Made by a program: the position numbers and the translations under genes. From Aeromonas hydrophila subsp. hydrophila ATCC 7966 (lineage in GTDB: Bacteria; Pseudomonadota; Gammaproteobacteria; Enterobacterales; Aeromonadaceae): 64,000 bases of DNA. The notes under the pieces were generated by a model. It was not told where the DNA came from. It saw only the letters and a program-made list of their open reading frames with translations, and ran no database searches. Where the stretch lies: NCBI RefSeq assembly GCF_000014805.1, contig NC_008570.1, positions 1,927,001-1,991,000 of the forward strand. Reading direction: 5' to 3'. The number at the start of each line of letters is the position of its first letter. Position 1 is the stretch's first letter. This document shows positions 39,516-50,987 of the stretch, piece by piece.

Positions 39516-41486
39516 ATGAATACGCTAGACGAACGGTTATTGAACGGGATGGATGTGCTGCATACCCCAATCTGGGTTTATGACATCCGGCATCACCACA
39601 TCTATTGGGCCAATCGCGCCGCCTTGAGCGTGTGGGAAGCGAGCTCGCTGAGTGAGCTGCAATCGCGCGACTTCTCGGCCGACATGGCGCAGGCCATCGA
39701 TCTGCTGCTGCAGCGCTATCTCGGGGATTTCCAGCAGGGGCGCAGCTACAGCGAGTGGTGGACGCTTTCCCCCAAGGGCGTGAAAAAGCAGATCTACCTG
39801 CGCCTCTCCGGCATCCAGCTGGCGGGTCGGCTGATGATGATGACCGAAGCGGTGATCGACGCCGATACCCTCTATCAGGAGTCCTCGCTCGCCACCGGCG
39901 ATACCCTGGCCTGTCTGTTTGACAATCAGGGCCAGCTGGAGAGTGGCAACCACCATTTTGACATGTGTTTCGGCAACCAGATCCGCTACCTCTCCCAGCT
40001 CTTCTCCGGCAATGACGAGGCTTTCTACCAGAAGCTCTCCCGCCTCGATGAAGTGGTGGCCGAGGGGGAGTGCCGCACCCTCAAGGGGATGCGCTGGTTT
40101 CAGTACCAGTTTCGCCACATTCAGCAGGGGGCGCAGATCCTGCTCACCATGCGCGACATCACCGACCGCAAGCTGGAAGAGCTGGAACACCGTCACTTGG
40201 CCTGGCACGACTCGCTGACCGGCCTGCTCAACCGCTATGGCTTGATGAAATCGCTGGAGGCCTATTGCGGGCTGGGCGGGCGTTTTGCGCTGGTGTTCAT
40301 GGACTTGGACAACTTCAAGCTGGTCAACGACAACTACGGCCACAAGGCCGGTGATCGGCTGCTGGAGCGGGTTGCCGGTCGGCTCAAGCAGATCTGTCCG
40401 CGCGATGTGGAGCTGGCCCGGCTCGGTGGCGACGAATTCACTGCCCTGGTGCCGCTCAGCCACTCGAGCGATCGGGCGCAGGAGGTAGCCGACCTCATGC
40501 TCTCCCAGATGACCAAGCCGCTGCAGCTGAGCGGGGTGCCCGAGGTGACCATCGGCGGCAGCATCGGTATCGCCATCTATCCGGACGATGCGGACGACGG
40601 CGACAACCTTATCACTCGCGCCGACATGGCCATGTACCAGGCCAAGCAGATGGGCCGGCTGCGCTGGCAGCGCTTCACCCCCAGCATGCAGCAGACTCTG
40701 CATCGCAAGCTGACCCTGAAGCAGTTCTTGGCCAAGGCCATCGGGCGGGGGGAGCTGAGCCTCTGCTACCAGCCTCAGGTGGATGTGGCACAGGGCAAGC
40801 TGCTCGGCTACGAGGCGCTGCTACGCTGGCACAATCCCGTACTGGGCCAGGTCTCGCCGGTGGAGTTTATCCCGCTGGCCGAAGAGATGGGGCTGATCCG
40901 CGAGATAGGCAGCTGGGTGCTGTCGACGGCGCTGGCCCAGATGGCTCACTGGCAACGGGAGTGGCGGGTAAACGTGCCGGTGTCGGTCAATCTCTCCGGC
41001 TTCCAGCTCTCTTCCGCCCTGCCTGAACTGGTGGCCCAGCAGCTCAAGGAGTTCGGGGTGGCGGCCAGCCTGCTGACGCTGGAGCTGACCGAGACGGTAT
41101 TGATGCTGGACATGAAGGGGTGCATCGAGATCCTCGACGCCCTGAGCGCGCAGGGGATCAAGATTGCCATCGACGATTTCGGTACCGGCTACTCGTCGCT
41201 GGCCTATCTCAATCGGCTGCCCATCGACACCATCAAGCTGGATCGCTCCTTCGTGGTGGGCCTCAACCTGCCGGTGATCCGCGCCACCGTCGCCATGGCC
41301 ACCAGCCTGGGTCTCGGCATCATGGCCGAAGGAGTGGAGGATGAGCACGAGCTCGCAGCCCTGCGCACCCAGGGCTGCCACGTGTTTCAGGGGTTCCTGT
41401 TCAGCAAGCCGATGACGCTCGCGCAGGTGGAAGAGAGCTGTTTCATGGTCAGCTGCAAGGCCGGCCGCTATCCGCTGGCAGGCTAA
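39516..41486 (+). CDS. PAS-GGDEF-EAL cyclic-di-GMP protein
   Basis: 656 residues, no membrane helix: PAS-like N-terminus (about 10-215), GGDEF (about 225-390) with intact GGDEF at 304-308, and EAL (about 400-640) with EAL at 433-435, IDDFGTGYSS, KLD and AEGVED. Both active sites look complete, so it may make or degrade c-di-GMP. An inhibitory RxxD I-site five residues before GGDEF is not present. Preceded by a structured leader; terminator downstream. Confidence 0.92.
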   Translation: MNTLDERLLNGMDVLHTPIWVYDIRHHHIYWANRAALSVWEASSLSELQSRDFSADMAQAIDLLLQRYLGDFQQGRSYSEWWTLSPKGVKKQIYLRLSGIQLAGRLMMMTEAVIDADTLYQESSLATGDTLACLFDNQGQLESGNHHFDMCFGNQIRYLSQLFSGNDEAFYQKLSRLDEVVAEGECRTLKGMRWFQYQFRHIQQGAQILLTMRDITDRKLEELEHRHLAWHDSLTGLLNRYGLMKSLEAYCGLGGRFALVFMDLDNFKLVNDNYGHKAGDRLLERVAGRLKQICPRDVELARLGGDEFTALVPLSHSSDRAQEVADLMLSQMTKPLQLSGVPEVTIGGSIGIAIYPDDADDGDNLITRADMAMYQAKQMGRLRWQRFTPSMQQTLHRKLTLKQFLAKAIGRGELSLCYQPQVDVAQGKLLGYEALLRWHNPVLGQVSPVEFIPLAEEMGLIREIGSWVLSTALAQMAHWQREWRVNVPVSVNLSGFQLSSALPELVAQQLKEFGVAASLLTLELTETVLMLDMKGCIEILDALSAQGIKIAIDDFGTGYSSLAYLNRLPIDTIKLDRSFVVGLNLPVIRATVAMATSLGLGIMAEGVEDEHELAALRTQGCHVFQGFLFSKPMTLAQVEESCFMVSCKAGRYPLAG

Positions 41487-41511
41487 CGCATTACTCTGCG
41501 GCGCTGCTAAT

Positions 41512-41541
41512 GCGAGGGGCCTTGGGCCCCTCGCTGTTTTT
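41512..41541 (+). terminator. Terminator of the GGDEF-EAL gene
   Basis: 10-bp stem GCGAGGGGCC/GGCCCCTCGC with a 3-base loop and a T-run (TGTTTTT). Confidence 0.85.
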
Positions 41542-41574
41542 GGGTAGAGTGTGGGCTTCGTCTCTGGAGGCAAC

Positions 41575-42300
41575 ATGAACCCGACTCTCGACCTTATTCT
41601 CGCCCATCGCTCCATTCGTCAATTTACCGCCGAGCCCATCACCGACATTCAGCTCGACCAGATCCTGAGCGCGGCCCAGGCCGCTTCCAGCTCCAGCTTC
41701 CTGCAGGCCAACAGCATCATCCGGGTGACCGACAAGGCGCTGCGCAGCCGCCTGGCCGAACTGGCGGGGTACCAGGCCTACGTGGCCCAGGCCGCCGAGT
41801 TCCTGCTGTTTTGCGCCGATTACCATCGCCACTGCGAAGTGGTGCCGGATGCCCAGACCGGCTTTGTGGAGCAACTGCTGATCGGTGCCATCGACGGTGC
41901 CCTGATGGCCCAGAATGCCCTGTTGGCAGCCCAATCCATGGGGCTTGGCGGCGTCTATATCGGCGGGATCCGCAACAATCCGGCCGCCGTGAGCGAGGCG
42001 GTGGGCTTGCCACATCAGGTGATCCCGCTGTTCGGCCTCTGCCTCGGCCACCCCGCCCAGGCGCCCGAACAGAAACCCCGCCTGCCTCGGGCCCTGGTGG
42101 TGCATGAAAACCGCTATCAGACCGAACTGGATCGCGAACTGCTTGCCGGCTACGACCAGCAGATCGAGGCTTACTACCAGTCCCGCAGCAGCAACAACAA
42201 GCAGCAGAGCTGGAGCGGCCAGATCCGGGGCATCCTGGGCAAGGAGGCGCGCCCCTTCATGCAGGATTTCCTGCGATCCAGGGGGTTCAACCTCAAGTAA
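41575..42300 (+). CDS. nfsA: Oxygen-insensitive NADPH nitroreductase
   Basis: 241 residues (E. coli 240). An FMN flavoprotein reducing nitro compounds and quinones with NADPH. Very close to NfsA over its length: HRSIRQFT, ARATSSSSFLQ-like AAQAASSSSFLQ, MGLGGVYIGGIRNN and FGLCLGHP. TGGAGG lies just before ATG 41575. Single gene between two leaders. Confidence 0.95.
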   Translation: MNPTLDLILAHRSIRQFTAEPITDIQLDQILSAAQAASSSSFLQANSIIRVTDKALRSRLAELAGYQAYVAQAAEFLLFCADYHRHCEVVPDAQTGFVEQLLIGAIDGALMAQNALLAAQSMGLGGVYIGGIRNNPAAVSEAVGLPHQVIPLFGLCLGHPAQAPEQKPRLPRALVVHENRYQTELDRELLAGYDQQIEAYYQSRSSNNKQQSWSGQIRGILGKEARPFMQDFLRSRGFNLK

Positions 42301-42348
42301 TGGGCCTGATGGGCGATACTAAGGGGTAATGGCGGTGTCGCCAGCGCC

Positions 42349-42457
42349 GCGTGATCCTGGCTTTCCCTTGTGCTCCTGCCCGTCTGGGCACAACAAATCG
42401 GGGGCAAGCTCCGCGCTGCGGACTACCTTAACTAGGTAAGCTGTTGTAGGATCACGC
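42349..42457 (+). ncRNA. Possible branched RNA leader upstream of the 42489 gene
   Basis: A perfect 10-bp closing helix (42349-42358 with 42448-42457) encloses about 89 bases with three separate stem-loops: 42368-42373/42388-42393 (with inner pairs), TCCGC-GCT-GCGGA (42410-42422) and TACCT-TAACT-AGGTA (42424-42438). Such a four-way-junction layout suggests a structured RNA. It ends about 31 bases before the start codon of the next gene. No Rfam class is recognised from memory. Confidence 0.45.
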
Positions 42458-42488
42458 AATTGGATTGGGACAGGAGTTTGGACTTCCT

Positions 42489-43253
42489 ATGATTTTAACC
42501 TTGGTATTGCTGTCTATTGGCGCACTCCTGTTTCTGGTCATCGCCTATAACGTGGTGCAGCAATATAAGCAGAAGGCAGAGGCCGACAAGCGTCACGCCA
42601 TCGCTCGCCACAAGTCAGTGGTGGATGAAACCGAAGAGATGCTGCTCAACGTCAACCTGGTGCCCTTCTCCAAGAACATAGTGTTGCTGTTGCAGCACCG
42701 GATCCTTGATGCCTATCGCGCCATCGCCCTGGTGATGCCGAGCGGCCAGCTCAAGCAGCGCATTGCCGACGTGCAGACCCAGATCAAGAACGTGCAGGAG
42801 AACTACAGCAGCCAGGATGAGGGGCACTTCAAGACCCCGGAGTCGGATCGCCAGGCCATCCAGATGCTGCAGCTGGTCAAGAAGATGCGGGCCGTGCTGC
42901 GGGTCGAACACAACAAGGGCAAGATAGATCCGCAGGGCTTTGCCCAAGAGGATCGCCGCCTCGAGCTGATGCAGCTCAAGATCAACATCGCCAACCTGGT
43001 GAAACGGGCCATGGATGCCCAGATCCAGGGGCAGTTCGGCACCTGCCGGCAGCTCTACACCAAGGGACTTTCGGCCCTGGCCAGCGTCACCGACAAGGAT
43101 CCCTACCTGATGGCCCGTGAAGAGGACATGCGGCAGGGCCTGGCCGGACTCGATGCCCACCTGCAGGAGCACAGCGAGAAAGAGCTGCAAAGCATCAAGG
43201 ACAAAGAGGCGGACGAGCTGGACGTCCTGTTCCAACCCAAGAAGAAATGGTGA
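42489..43253 (+). CDS. Membrane-anchored coiled-coil protein, unknown function
   Basis: 254 residues. One N-terminal transmembrane helix (about 1-22), then a long helical and charged region (RHAIARHKSVVDETEEM onwards) with many Gln, Lys and Glu. I recognise no domain. AGGAG is 12 bases upstream of ATG 42489, a long gap; a TTG at 42465 in the same frame is the alternative. yecM starts 2 bases after the stop, so the two are likely coupled. A possible structured RNA precedes it. Confidence 0.75.
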   Translation: MILTLVLLSIGALLFLVIAYNVVQQYKQKAEADKRHAIARHKSVVDETEEMLLNVNLVPFSKNIVLLLQHRILDAYRAIALVMPSGQLKQRIADVQTQIKNVQENYSSQDEGHFKTPESDRQAIQMLQLVKKMRAVLRVEHNKGKIDPQGFAQEDRRLELMQLKINIANLVKRAMDAQIQGQFGTCRQLYTKGLSALASVTDKDPYLMAREEDMRQGLAGLDAHLQEHSEKELQSIKDKEADELDVLFQPKKKW

Positions 43254-43255
43254 TT

Positions 43256-43801
43256 ATGTCGTACTCACTCGATACCACACTGGGGCCGATGGCCCCATTT
43301 GTTTGCCAGCTGTTGACCGAGCTGGACGCCCTCGCCATCCATCCCGCCACCATCGAGGTCGACCACCTCTGCTATCGGGCCGCCACCCTGCCGGAGTACC
43401 AGGCCCTGAAGGCACTGTTGGCAAGCCATGGTGACCTGCTGGTGGAGGGGATGATCGGCGGACGGCCCATCGCCACCTACCGCCTGCATCAACCGGTGCT
43501 CCACGCCCACGGCATCGTGCCCTGCATCGAGCTGGCGGCGCCCAAACCGGGTCGCAGCCACCAGGCTGGGCTGGAACATATCGAACTGGTGGTGCCTTCG
43601 CTGGACGTCTTGTTGGCGGCCCATCCCGAGGTGCCCTTCAAAACCGGCAACCTGCGCGATGAGCGCAATCCTGACGTGGCGGTGATGCTGGCCTCTGGGC
43701 AGATCAAATTTCATCTGCGCACCTTGGCCGAGGTGATTGAAGAAGAGCTGATGAGCGGCGCCGTGGTGCCGGTGCCTGCCGGCTACTACGACCAGGCTTG
43801 A
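43256..43801 (+). CDS. yecM: YecM-like VOC-fold protein
   Basis: 181 residues. VOC (glyoxalase/bleomycin-resistance) metal-binding fold, of the YecM type. Conserved HLCYRA, HIELVVP and KFH segments are present. Role unknown. ATG 43256 follows the upstream stop by 2 bases; ATG 43247, overlapping that stop region, is an alternative that adds three residues. Ends in a convergent terminator. Confidence 0.85.
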   Translation: MSYSLDTTLGPMAPFVCQLLTELDALAIHPATIEVDHLCYRAATLPEYQALKALLASHGDLLVEGMIGGRPIATYRLHQPVLHAHGIVPCIELAAPKPGRSHQAGLEHIELVVPSLDVLLAAHPEVPFKTGNLRDERNPDVAVMLASGQIKFHLRTLAEVIEEELMSGAVVPVPAGYYDQA

Positions 43802-43834
43802 TGAAACGGGGCCGCTTGACCGGCCCCGTTTCAT
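43801..43834. terminator. Hairpin between yecM and the MFS gene
   Basis: Perfect 14-bp stem ATGAAACGGGGCCG/CGGCCCCGTTTCAT with loop CTTGAC. It starts at the yecM stop codon. T-tract is short (TTT), so the long stem probably carries termination in both directions. Confidence 0.7.
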
Positions 43835-43847
43835 AGCCGAGATAGCA

Positions 43848-45056
43848 TCAGGGATGGCAGATGCGGGGGCGGGCGGGGCGCCCCTTCAAGTGGCCGAGCC
43901 AGAGGCTCAACCCCGCCGTGATGACCAGTACCAGCTCGATGCCGAGCACCAATCCCCCGAGTCCTCCCTGTTCCCAGAAAGGGTGCAGATAGAGCCCTCC
44001 CAGACTGGCCCCCAGATAGTACCCCACCAGATAGAGCGACGAGGCGAGCGCCCGGTTGTGCTCCACGTGTTGGCCGACCCAGGCGCTGGCGCAGGCGTGG
44101 GCAAGGAAAAAGCCGAAGCTCGAGATGAGCAGGCCTGAGAGGATGGCGCCGAGCGAGCCGCCCAGCAGCAGGGCGCTGCCGAGCGCCATCAGGGCTATAC
44201 CGACCAGCAGCAGGCGCTGCGCCCCCCAGCGATGGGCGCAGCGACCGCTGAGGGAGGAGGCCACCGTCCCCGACAGATAGGTCAGAAACAGCATGCCGAG
44301 CCACTGGGTCGGCAAGGAGAAGGGGGGGCTGGCCAGCAGGAAGGTGAGGTAGCTGTATTGGTTCAGAAACACCATGAAGTTGAGACCGCCGATGAGGTAG
44401 GCCCCCACCAGCAACGGATTGCCGAGGTGGCTGGCGATGGCCTGGCGAAACTGGCCCGGCTTGGCGATGACGGGGACGAAACGGGTCTGGGCCGGCAGCA
44501 GCCAGATGACGAGAGGCAGTAGCGCTAGGCTGATGAGGCCGATGCCGAGAAAAGTGTGCTGCCAGTCGCCAAACCAGCCTGCCAGCAGACCGCCGACCAC
44601 CCGGCCGGCGATACCCCCCAGCGAGTTGGCGGCGATGTAGACCCCGACGGCGGAGAGCAGGGCCCGCTTGCTGAACTCTTCCCCCATGTAGGCGATGGCA
44701 GTGGCGGGCAGCCCCGCCAGCATGACCCCCTGCAGGATCCGCAGCAGCAGCAGCTGTTCAAACTGACTGACCAGGCTGATGAGCGGGGAGAGCAGGATGG
44801 CGCCGGCCAGACTCCATAGCATGATCCGGCGCCGGCCGAAGCGATCCGCCAGTCGGGCGCAGACAAGCAGCGAGACGGCGAGCCCAGCGGTGCAGCCAGC
44901 CAGGGTCCAGCCGGCCGACAGCGAGCTGACGGAGAACACCTCGGCCAGCAGCGGCAGCAGCGGGTGGGTTTGATAGAGATTGAGAAACACCAGGAAGGAG
45001 CCCAGGCTGAGGGCCAGGGTGGCGCGGATCCATTCACGACTACCGACTTCGATCAT
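43848..45056 (-). CDS. MFS transporter, YnfM-like
   Basis: 402 residues with 12 membrane segments. MFS signature DRFGRRRIM between helices 2 and 3. The LysR gene lies divergent, 93 bases away: the same arrangement as E. coli ynfM/ynfL. Substrate unknown; it may export a small molecule. ATG 45056 with AGGA 9 bases upstream; TTG 45062 is an alternative. Confidence 0.88.
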   Translation of the reverse strand: MIEVGSREWIRATLALSLGSFLVFLNLYQTHPLLPLLAEVFSVSSLSAGWTLAGCTAGLAVSLLVCARLADRFGRRRIMLWSLAGAILLSPLISLVSQFEQLLLLRILQGVMLAGLPATAIAYMGEEFSKRALLSAVGVYIAANSLGGIAGRVVGGLLAGWFGDWQHTFLGIGLISLALLPLVIWLLPAQTRFVPVIAKPGQFRQAIASHLGNPLLVGAYLIGGLNFMVFLNQYSYLTFLLASPPFSLPTQWLGMLFLTYLSGTVASSLSGRCAHRWGAQRLLLVGIALMALGSALLLGGSLGAILSGLLISSFGFFLAHACASAWVGQHVEHNRALASSLYLVGYYLGASLGGLYLHPFWEQGGLGGLVLGIELVLVITAGLSLWLGHLKGRPARPRICHP

Positions 45057-45104
45057 ATGCAATTGTCCTGACAGCTTTGTTGCAGGTTAGTGCGCGCCAG
45101 AGCA

Positions 45105-45121
45105 TAAATATAATATATTTA
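45105..45121. promoter_or_regulatory. AT-rich palindrome in the divergent spacer
   Basis: TAAATATA-A-TATATTTA, perfect 8-bp arms, central in the 93 bases between the LysR and MFS genes. The place and shape fit a LysR-type operator (T-N11-A type), but the AT-rich sequence could also overlap a -10 region. Confidence 0.5.
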
Positions 45122-45149
45122 AGTTATCCACCTGATAAACCAAATTGAT

Positions 45150-46025
45150 ATGGACCTGAAACAGCTCACCTATCTGCTGGCGGTGCGGGATGCCGGCTCT
45201 TTTACCAAGGCGGCCAACGGGTTGCACGTGGCGCAGCCCGCCATCAGCATGGCCATCGCCAAGCTGGAGCAGCAGCTCGAGCTGCGCTTGTTCGACCGCC
45301 AGGATCGCAACGTGCGGCTCACCCCGGAAGGGGAGGTGCTCTGTCGCCATGCCGAGCGCCTGCTGCGCCAGATGCATCAGGCCGAGGCCGAGATGGCCGA
45401 GCTCAAGGGGCTGGAGCGCGGAGAGGTGCGCATCGGCATTCCCTACATGATGGGCTCCTATTACTTTCCGCCGATCCTGATGGCCTTCAAGCATCGCTAC
45501 CCCGGCCTCAAGATCCGGGTGGAGGAGGCGGGCACCCGCGAGCTGTTGAGCCGCATGGTGGACGGCTCGCTGGATCTTGCCATCCTCATCACCAGCGATC
45601 TGCCGCCAGCGCTGGAGGGGGCCCAGCTGCTGCGTGAAGAGATGTTGATGGTGGTGGGGGAGGAGCATCCGCTGCGTCAGGTCCGGAGCGTATCGCTGAG
45701 CGAGTTCTTCAGCCAGGAGCTGGCGATGTTTCGCCGCGGCTTCTATCACCGCGAGCACATGGAAGCGCTGGCCCAGGAGCTGGGCTGCGAGCCCGATATC
45801 GCCTTTGAGAGCAACCTCATCCCGCTGCTCAAGGCGGTGGTGAAGCAGGGGTTTGCGGTGACCACCTTCTTGCGGATGGCGCTGGACGAAGAGCCCGCCC
45901 TGACCGGGATCCCGTTTGCTCCCCCGATCTTTCTCGATCTGTGCGTTGCGTGGCGGCGGGGGGATCCGCTCTCCATGGCGAACCGCGCCTTGCGGGATTT
46001 TTTGCTGGCGCAGGCACAGCCATAA
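45150..46025 (+). CDS. LysR-family regulator, YnfL-like
   Basis: 291 residues. HTH (about 1-60: DAGSFTKAANGLHVAQPAISMAIAKLEQQL) and effector domain (about 90-290). Divergent from the MFS gene it probably controls; the palindrome at 45105-45121 is the likely binding site. Inducer unknown. Confidence 0.88.
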   Translation: MDLKQLTYLLAVRDAGSFTKAANGLHVAQPAISMAIAKLEQQLELRLFDRQDRNVRLTPEGEVLCRHAERLLRQMHQAEAEMAELKGLERGEVRIGIPYMMGSYYFPPILMAFKHRYPGLKIRVEEAGTRELLSRMVDGSLDLAILITSDLPPALEGAQLLREEMLMVVGEEHPLRQVRSVSLSEFFSQELAMFRRGFYHREHMEALAQELGCEPDIAFESNLIPLLKAVVKQGFAVTTFLRMALDEEPALTGIPFAPPIFLDLCVAWRRGDPLSMANRALRDFLLAQAQP

Positions 46026-46071
46026 ATGGCCAAGAAGGAAAGGCTATCAGGCAAAAGTTTGTTAGTATTAG

Positions 46072-47073
<1,002 letters not shown>

Positions 47074-47097
47074 CGCCGCGGCGATATGAGAGCAACA

Positions 47098-47126
47098 AAA
47101 AACGCCTCCCGATGGGAGGCGTTTTT
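47098..47126. terminator. Terminator between cysB and ribA
   Basis: Stem AACGCCTCCC/GGGAGGCGTT with loop GAT and A/T runs on both sides; serves two convergent genes. Confidence 0.9.
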
Positions 47127-47151
47127 CATGGCGGCGAGCGGCGAGGCAGGA

Positions 47152-47745
47152 TCACTTCTTAAACATGTGATCCAGCTTGTTGGCCTTGGTCGAGAGGTAG
47201 AACTCGTTGTGGGGATTGCGCCCTTCCTGCAGGGGCACCCGCTCCGCTACAGGAATACCGAAGGATTCCATCGCCTTCATCTTGCGCGGGTTGTTGGTCA
47301 TCAACTTGAGGGATTTCACCTCCAGCTGCTTGAGCATGTCGGCGCAGATGGTGTAGTCGCGCATGTCGGCGGCAAAGCCGAGCGCCACGTTGGCCTCGAC
47401 GGTGTCGGCGCCCTGATCCTGCAGATGATAGGCCCGGATCTTGTTGAGCAGGCCGATGCCGCGCCCTTCCTGACGCACGTACAGCAAGACGCCACGGCCT
47501 GCCTTGGCGATGTTTTCCAATGCAGCCTGCAGCTGGAAGCCACAGTCGCAACGCAGACTGAACAGGGCATCGCCGGTCAGGCACTCGGAGTGAATGCGGC
47601 CCAGCACCGGCTCATCACCCGTGATATCGCCCATCACCAGTGCGGCGTGATCCTTGCCGGTACCGGTTTCCTGAAAGCCTACCAGCGTGAAAGTGCCCCA
47701 GGGGGTCGGCAACTTGGATTTGGCCACGAGGGTAACGCTGCTCAT
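47152..47745 (-). CDS. ribA: GTP cyclohydrolase II
   Basis: 197 residues (E. coli 196). Opens GTP to the first pyrimidine of riboflavin synthesis. Zinc ligands C55, C66 and C68 in SEC(x10)CDC, and the active-site run [13 protein letters not shown] with the GTP-binding Arg residues. It is divergent from cmk over a 249-base spacer. Confidence 0.97.
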   Translation of the reverse strand: MSSVTLVAKSKLPTPWGTFTLVGFQETGTGKDHAALVMGDITGDEPVLGRIHSECLTGDALFSLRCDCGFQLQAALENIAKAGRGVLLYVRQEGRGIGLLNKIRAYHLQDQGADTVEANVALGFAADMRDYTICADMLKQLEVKSLKLMTNNPRKMKAMESFGIPVAERVPLQEGRNPHNEFYLSTKANKLDHMFKK

Positions 47746-47994
47746 AGGTTGCTCCTTACTACAGCTGCTTAAAAAAGGGCGGCCAGTTTAGCGCGCCTTG
47801 TGCGGAACAACCATAAGAACAAAACCTTGCACAGCTTAATGGTTTGCCTGGTGGTACACAAAGAGGACAGTTGCGACTGGTTTTGCGCAAATGTGTGCCA
47901 CGACGACTGCCAGGCTCGGCACATTTGGGTATAATCGGCGCCCATTACCCCATCCCTCCCGGGATGTGTGCAACAAGTGTGCAGGAGAGACGTT

Positions 47995-48687
<693 letters not shown>

Positions 48688-48780
48688 TGTCAGTCGTCTG
48701 CACCATGGATGGCGCAGATAATTTAAAACAACCCCGCTTGTGCCGGATTGCAAGTGGATGTTTCATTTGTGACATAAACA

Positions 48781-50451
48781 ATGATCGAATCTTTTGCTCA
48801 ACTCTTTGAAGAGTCCCTGAACGCCGTTGAAACCCGTCAAGGTTCCATCGTCAAGGGTACTGTCGTTGCTATCGAAAATGGTTTCGTACTGGTTGACGCC
48901 GGTCTGAAATCCGAGTCCGCTATCCCGGCTGAAGAATTCAAGAACGCCATGGGCGAGCTGGAAATCAACGTAGGCGACTCCGTTGACGTGGCTCTGGACT
49001 CTATCGAAGATGGTTTCGGCGAAACCAAGCTGTCCCGCGAAAAAGCCAAGCGCCACGAAGCCTGGCTGCAGCTTGAAAAAGCTTACGAAGAGCAAGCTAC
49101 CGTTATCGGTATCATCAACGGCAAGGTCAAGGGTGGTTTCACCGTTGAACTGAACGGCATCCGTGCCTTCCTGCCGGGTTCTCTGGTTGACGTGCGTCCG
49201 ATCCGTGACACCGCTCACCTGGAAAACAAAGAACTCGAGTTCAAAGTCATCAAGCTGGACCAGAAGCGCAACAACGTTGTTGTTTCCCGTCGTGCCGTGA
49301 TCGAGACCGAGAACACCTCCGAGCGCGAAAGCCTGCTGGCTAACCTGCAAGAAGGTCAAGAAGTTAAGGGTATCGTCAAGAACCTGACCGACTACGGTGC
49401 ATTCGTAGATCTGGGCGGTGTTGACGGCCTGCTGCACATCACCGACATGGCGTGGAAGCGCGTTAAGCATCCTTCCGAAATCGTCAACGTTGGCGACGAG
49501 ATCGCAGTCAAGGTTCTGAAGTTCGACCGCGAGCGTACCCGTGTATCCCTGGGTCTGAAGCAGCTGGGCGAAGATCCCTGGGTTGCTATCGCCAAGCGTT
49601 ACCCGGAGACCACCCGTCTGTCTGGCCGCGTGACCAACCTGACCGACTACGGCTGCTTCGTTGAAATCGAAGAAGGCGTGGAAGGCCTGGTACACGTATC
49701 CGAGATGGATTGGACCAACAAGAACATCCACCCGTCCAAGGTTGTTAACGTTGGCGACGTGGTTGACGTGATGGTTCTGGACATCGACGAAGAGCGTCGT
49801 CGTATCTCCCTGGGTCTGAAGCAGTGCAAATCCAACCCGTGGCAGCTGTTTGCCGAAACTCACGCCAAGGGCGACCGTGTTTCCGGCAAGATCAAGTCCA
49901 TCACTGACTTCGGTATCTTCATCGGTCTGGATGGCGGCATCGACGGCCTGGTTCACCTGTCTGACATCTCCTGGAACAACCAGGGCGAAGAAGCCGTGCG
50001 TGAATTCAAGAAGGGCGACGAGATCGAAGCCGTTGTTCTGCAAGTGGACCCGGAGCGCGAGCGCATCTCCCTGGGCGTCAAGCAGATCGAAGAAGACCCG
50101 TTCAATAAGTACCTGTCTGACAACAAGAAAGGTGCTATTGTGAAGGGTAAGGTTACCGAGGTTGATGCCAAGGGTGCCGTGATCGAACTGGCTGACGGCG
50201 TAGAAGGCTACCTGCGTGCCTCCGACGCTGCTCGTGACCGCGTAGAAGACGCCACTCTGGTGCTGTCTGTTGGTGACGAAGTTGAAGCCAAGTTCATGGG
50301 CGTTGATCGCAAGAACCGCACTGTAAGCCTGTCTGTCCGCGCTAAGGACGAGGCTGATGAGCGTGTTGCTATCGACAGCCTGAACCAACAAGAAGAAGTT
50401 GTGTTCAGCAATGCCATGGCTGAAGCGTTCAAAGCCGCCAAGGGTGAATAA
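48781..50451 (+). CDS. rpsA: 30S ribosomal protein S1
   Basis: 556 residues (E. coli 557) with six S1 RNA-binding repeats, e.g. [20 protein letters not shown]. It binds mRNA for initiation on the 30S subunit. Codon use differs from the neighbours (more A/T-ending, expression-optimised). The 93 bases before the ATG contain no Shine-Dalgarno motif; E. coli rpsA also lacks a good one and is autoregulated by S1 there. Confidence 0.98.
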   Translation: MIESFAQLFEESLNAVETRQGSIVKGTVVAIENGFVLVDAGLKSESAIPAEEFKNAMGELEINVGDSVDVALDSIEDGFGETKLSREKAKRHEAWLQLEKAYEEQATVIGIINGKVKGGFTVELNGIRAFLPGSLVDVRPIRDTAHLENKELEFKVIKLDQKRNNVVVSRRAVIETENTSERESLLANLQEGQEVKGIVKNLTDYGAFVDLGGVDGLLHITDMAWKRVKHPSEIVNVGDEIAVKVLKFDRERTRVSLGLKQLGEDPWVAIAKRYPETTRLSGRVTNLTDYGCFVEIEEGVEGLVHVSEMDWTNKNIHPSKVVNVGDVVDVMVLDIDEERRRISLGLKQCKSNPWQLFAETHAKGDRVSGKIKSITDFGIFIGLDGGIDGLVHLSDISWNNQGEEAVREFKKGDEIEAVVLQVDPERERISLGVKQIEEDPFNKYLSDNKKGAIVKGKVTEVDAKGAVIELADGVEGYLRASDAARDRVEDATLVLSVGDEVEAKFMGVDRKNRTVSLSVRAKDEADERVAIDSLNQQEEVVFSNAMAEAFKAAKGE

Positions 50452-50464
50452 TCCTTGATGCAAG

Positions 50465-50496
50465 AAAAGGGCGGCGTGTCACGCCGCCCTTTTTTA
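50465..50496 (+). terminator. Terminator of rpsA
   Basis: A 13-bp stem (50465-50477, 50481-50493) with loop GTC and six T. Begins 13 bases after the stop. Confidence 0.9.
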
Positions 50497-50546
50497 TCAT
50501 TGGCGTAATGAATATTGCATGTGATCGGGGAAGGAGATTTAACGTT

Positions 50547-50831
50547 ATGACCAAATCAGATCTCATCGAACAATTGGCTGCCAGCCGCATGCATATGCCG
50601 GCCAAGGATGTCGAAGCTGCCATCAAGGAGATCCTTGAGCAGATGGCATCGACTTTGCAAAACGGCGACCGGATTGAAATCCGTGGATTTGGAAGTTTTT
50701 CACTGCACTATCGTGCCCCCCGCGTGGGCCGCAACCCCAAAACCGGGGACAAGGTTGAACTGACCGGGAAATATGTTCCCCATTTCAAACCTGGCAAAGA
50801 GTTACGCGAGCGAGTGAACATCGCTGAATAA
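50547..50831 (+). CDS. ihfB: Integration host factor subunit beta
   Basis: 94 residues (E. coli 94). DNA-bending HU/IHF family; [26 protein letters not shown] contains the beta-ribbon arm with the intercalating Pro. The open frame starts upstream at 50508, but ATG 50547 with AAGGAG upstream matches the family. Confidence 0.97.
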   Translation: MTKSDLIEQLAASRMHMPAKDVEAAIKEILEQMASTLQNGDRIEIRGFGSFSLHYRAPRVGRNPKTGDKVELTGKYVPHFKPGKELRERVNIAE

Positions 50832-50837
50832 TGCAGA

Positions 50838-50866
50838 AAATGGCATACTTGGGTATGCCTTTTTTG
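50838..50866 (+). terminator. Terminator of ihfB
   Basis: GGCATAC/GTATGCC (50842-50848, 50853-50859) with a 4-base loop and six T. Confidence 0.85.
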
Positions 50867-50987
50867 TTTTTATGGTTTGCCTTGTGGCAATTGTCCGGTT
50901 TCTCCAAGTCTTTTCCCATTCGCTCTAGAGTCTGCCGGTGATTTTAAGGATAATCAGCCTTTCATTAGATACTGACAGGGAGCTCCT

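Noticed and set aside
48763..50463. 566-codon minus-strand frame opposite rpsA
   Set aside because: It mirrors the codon bias of S1 and has no family resemblance or RBS.
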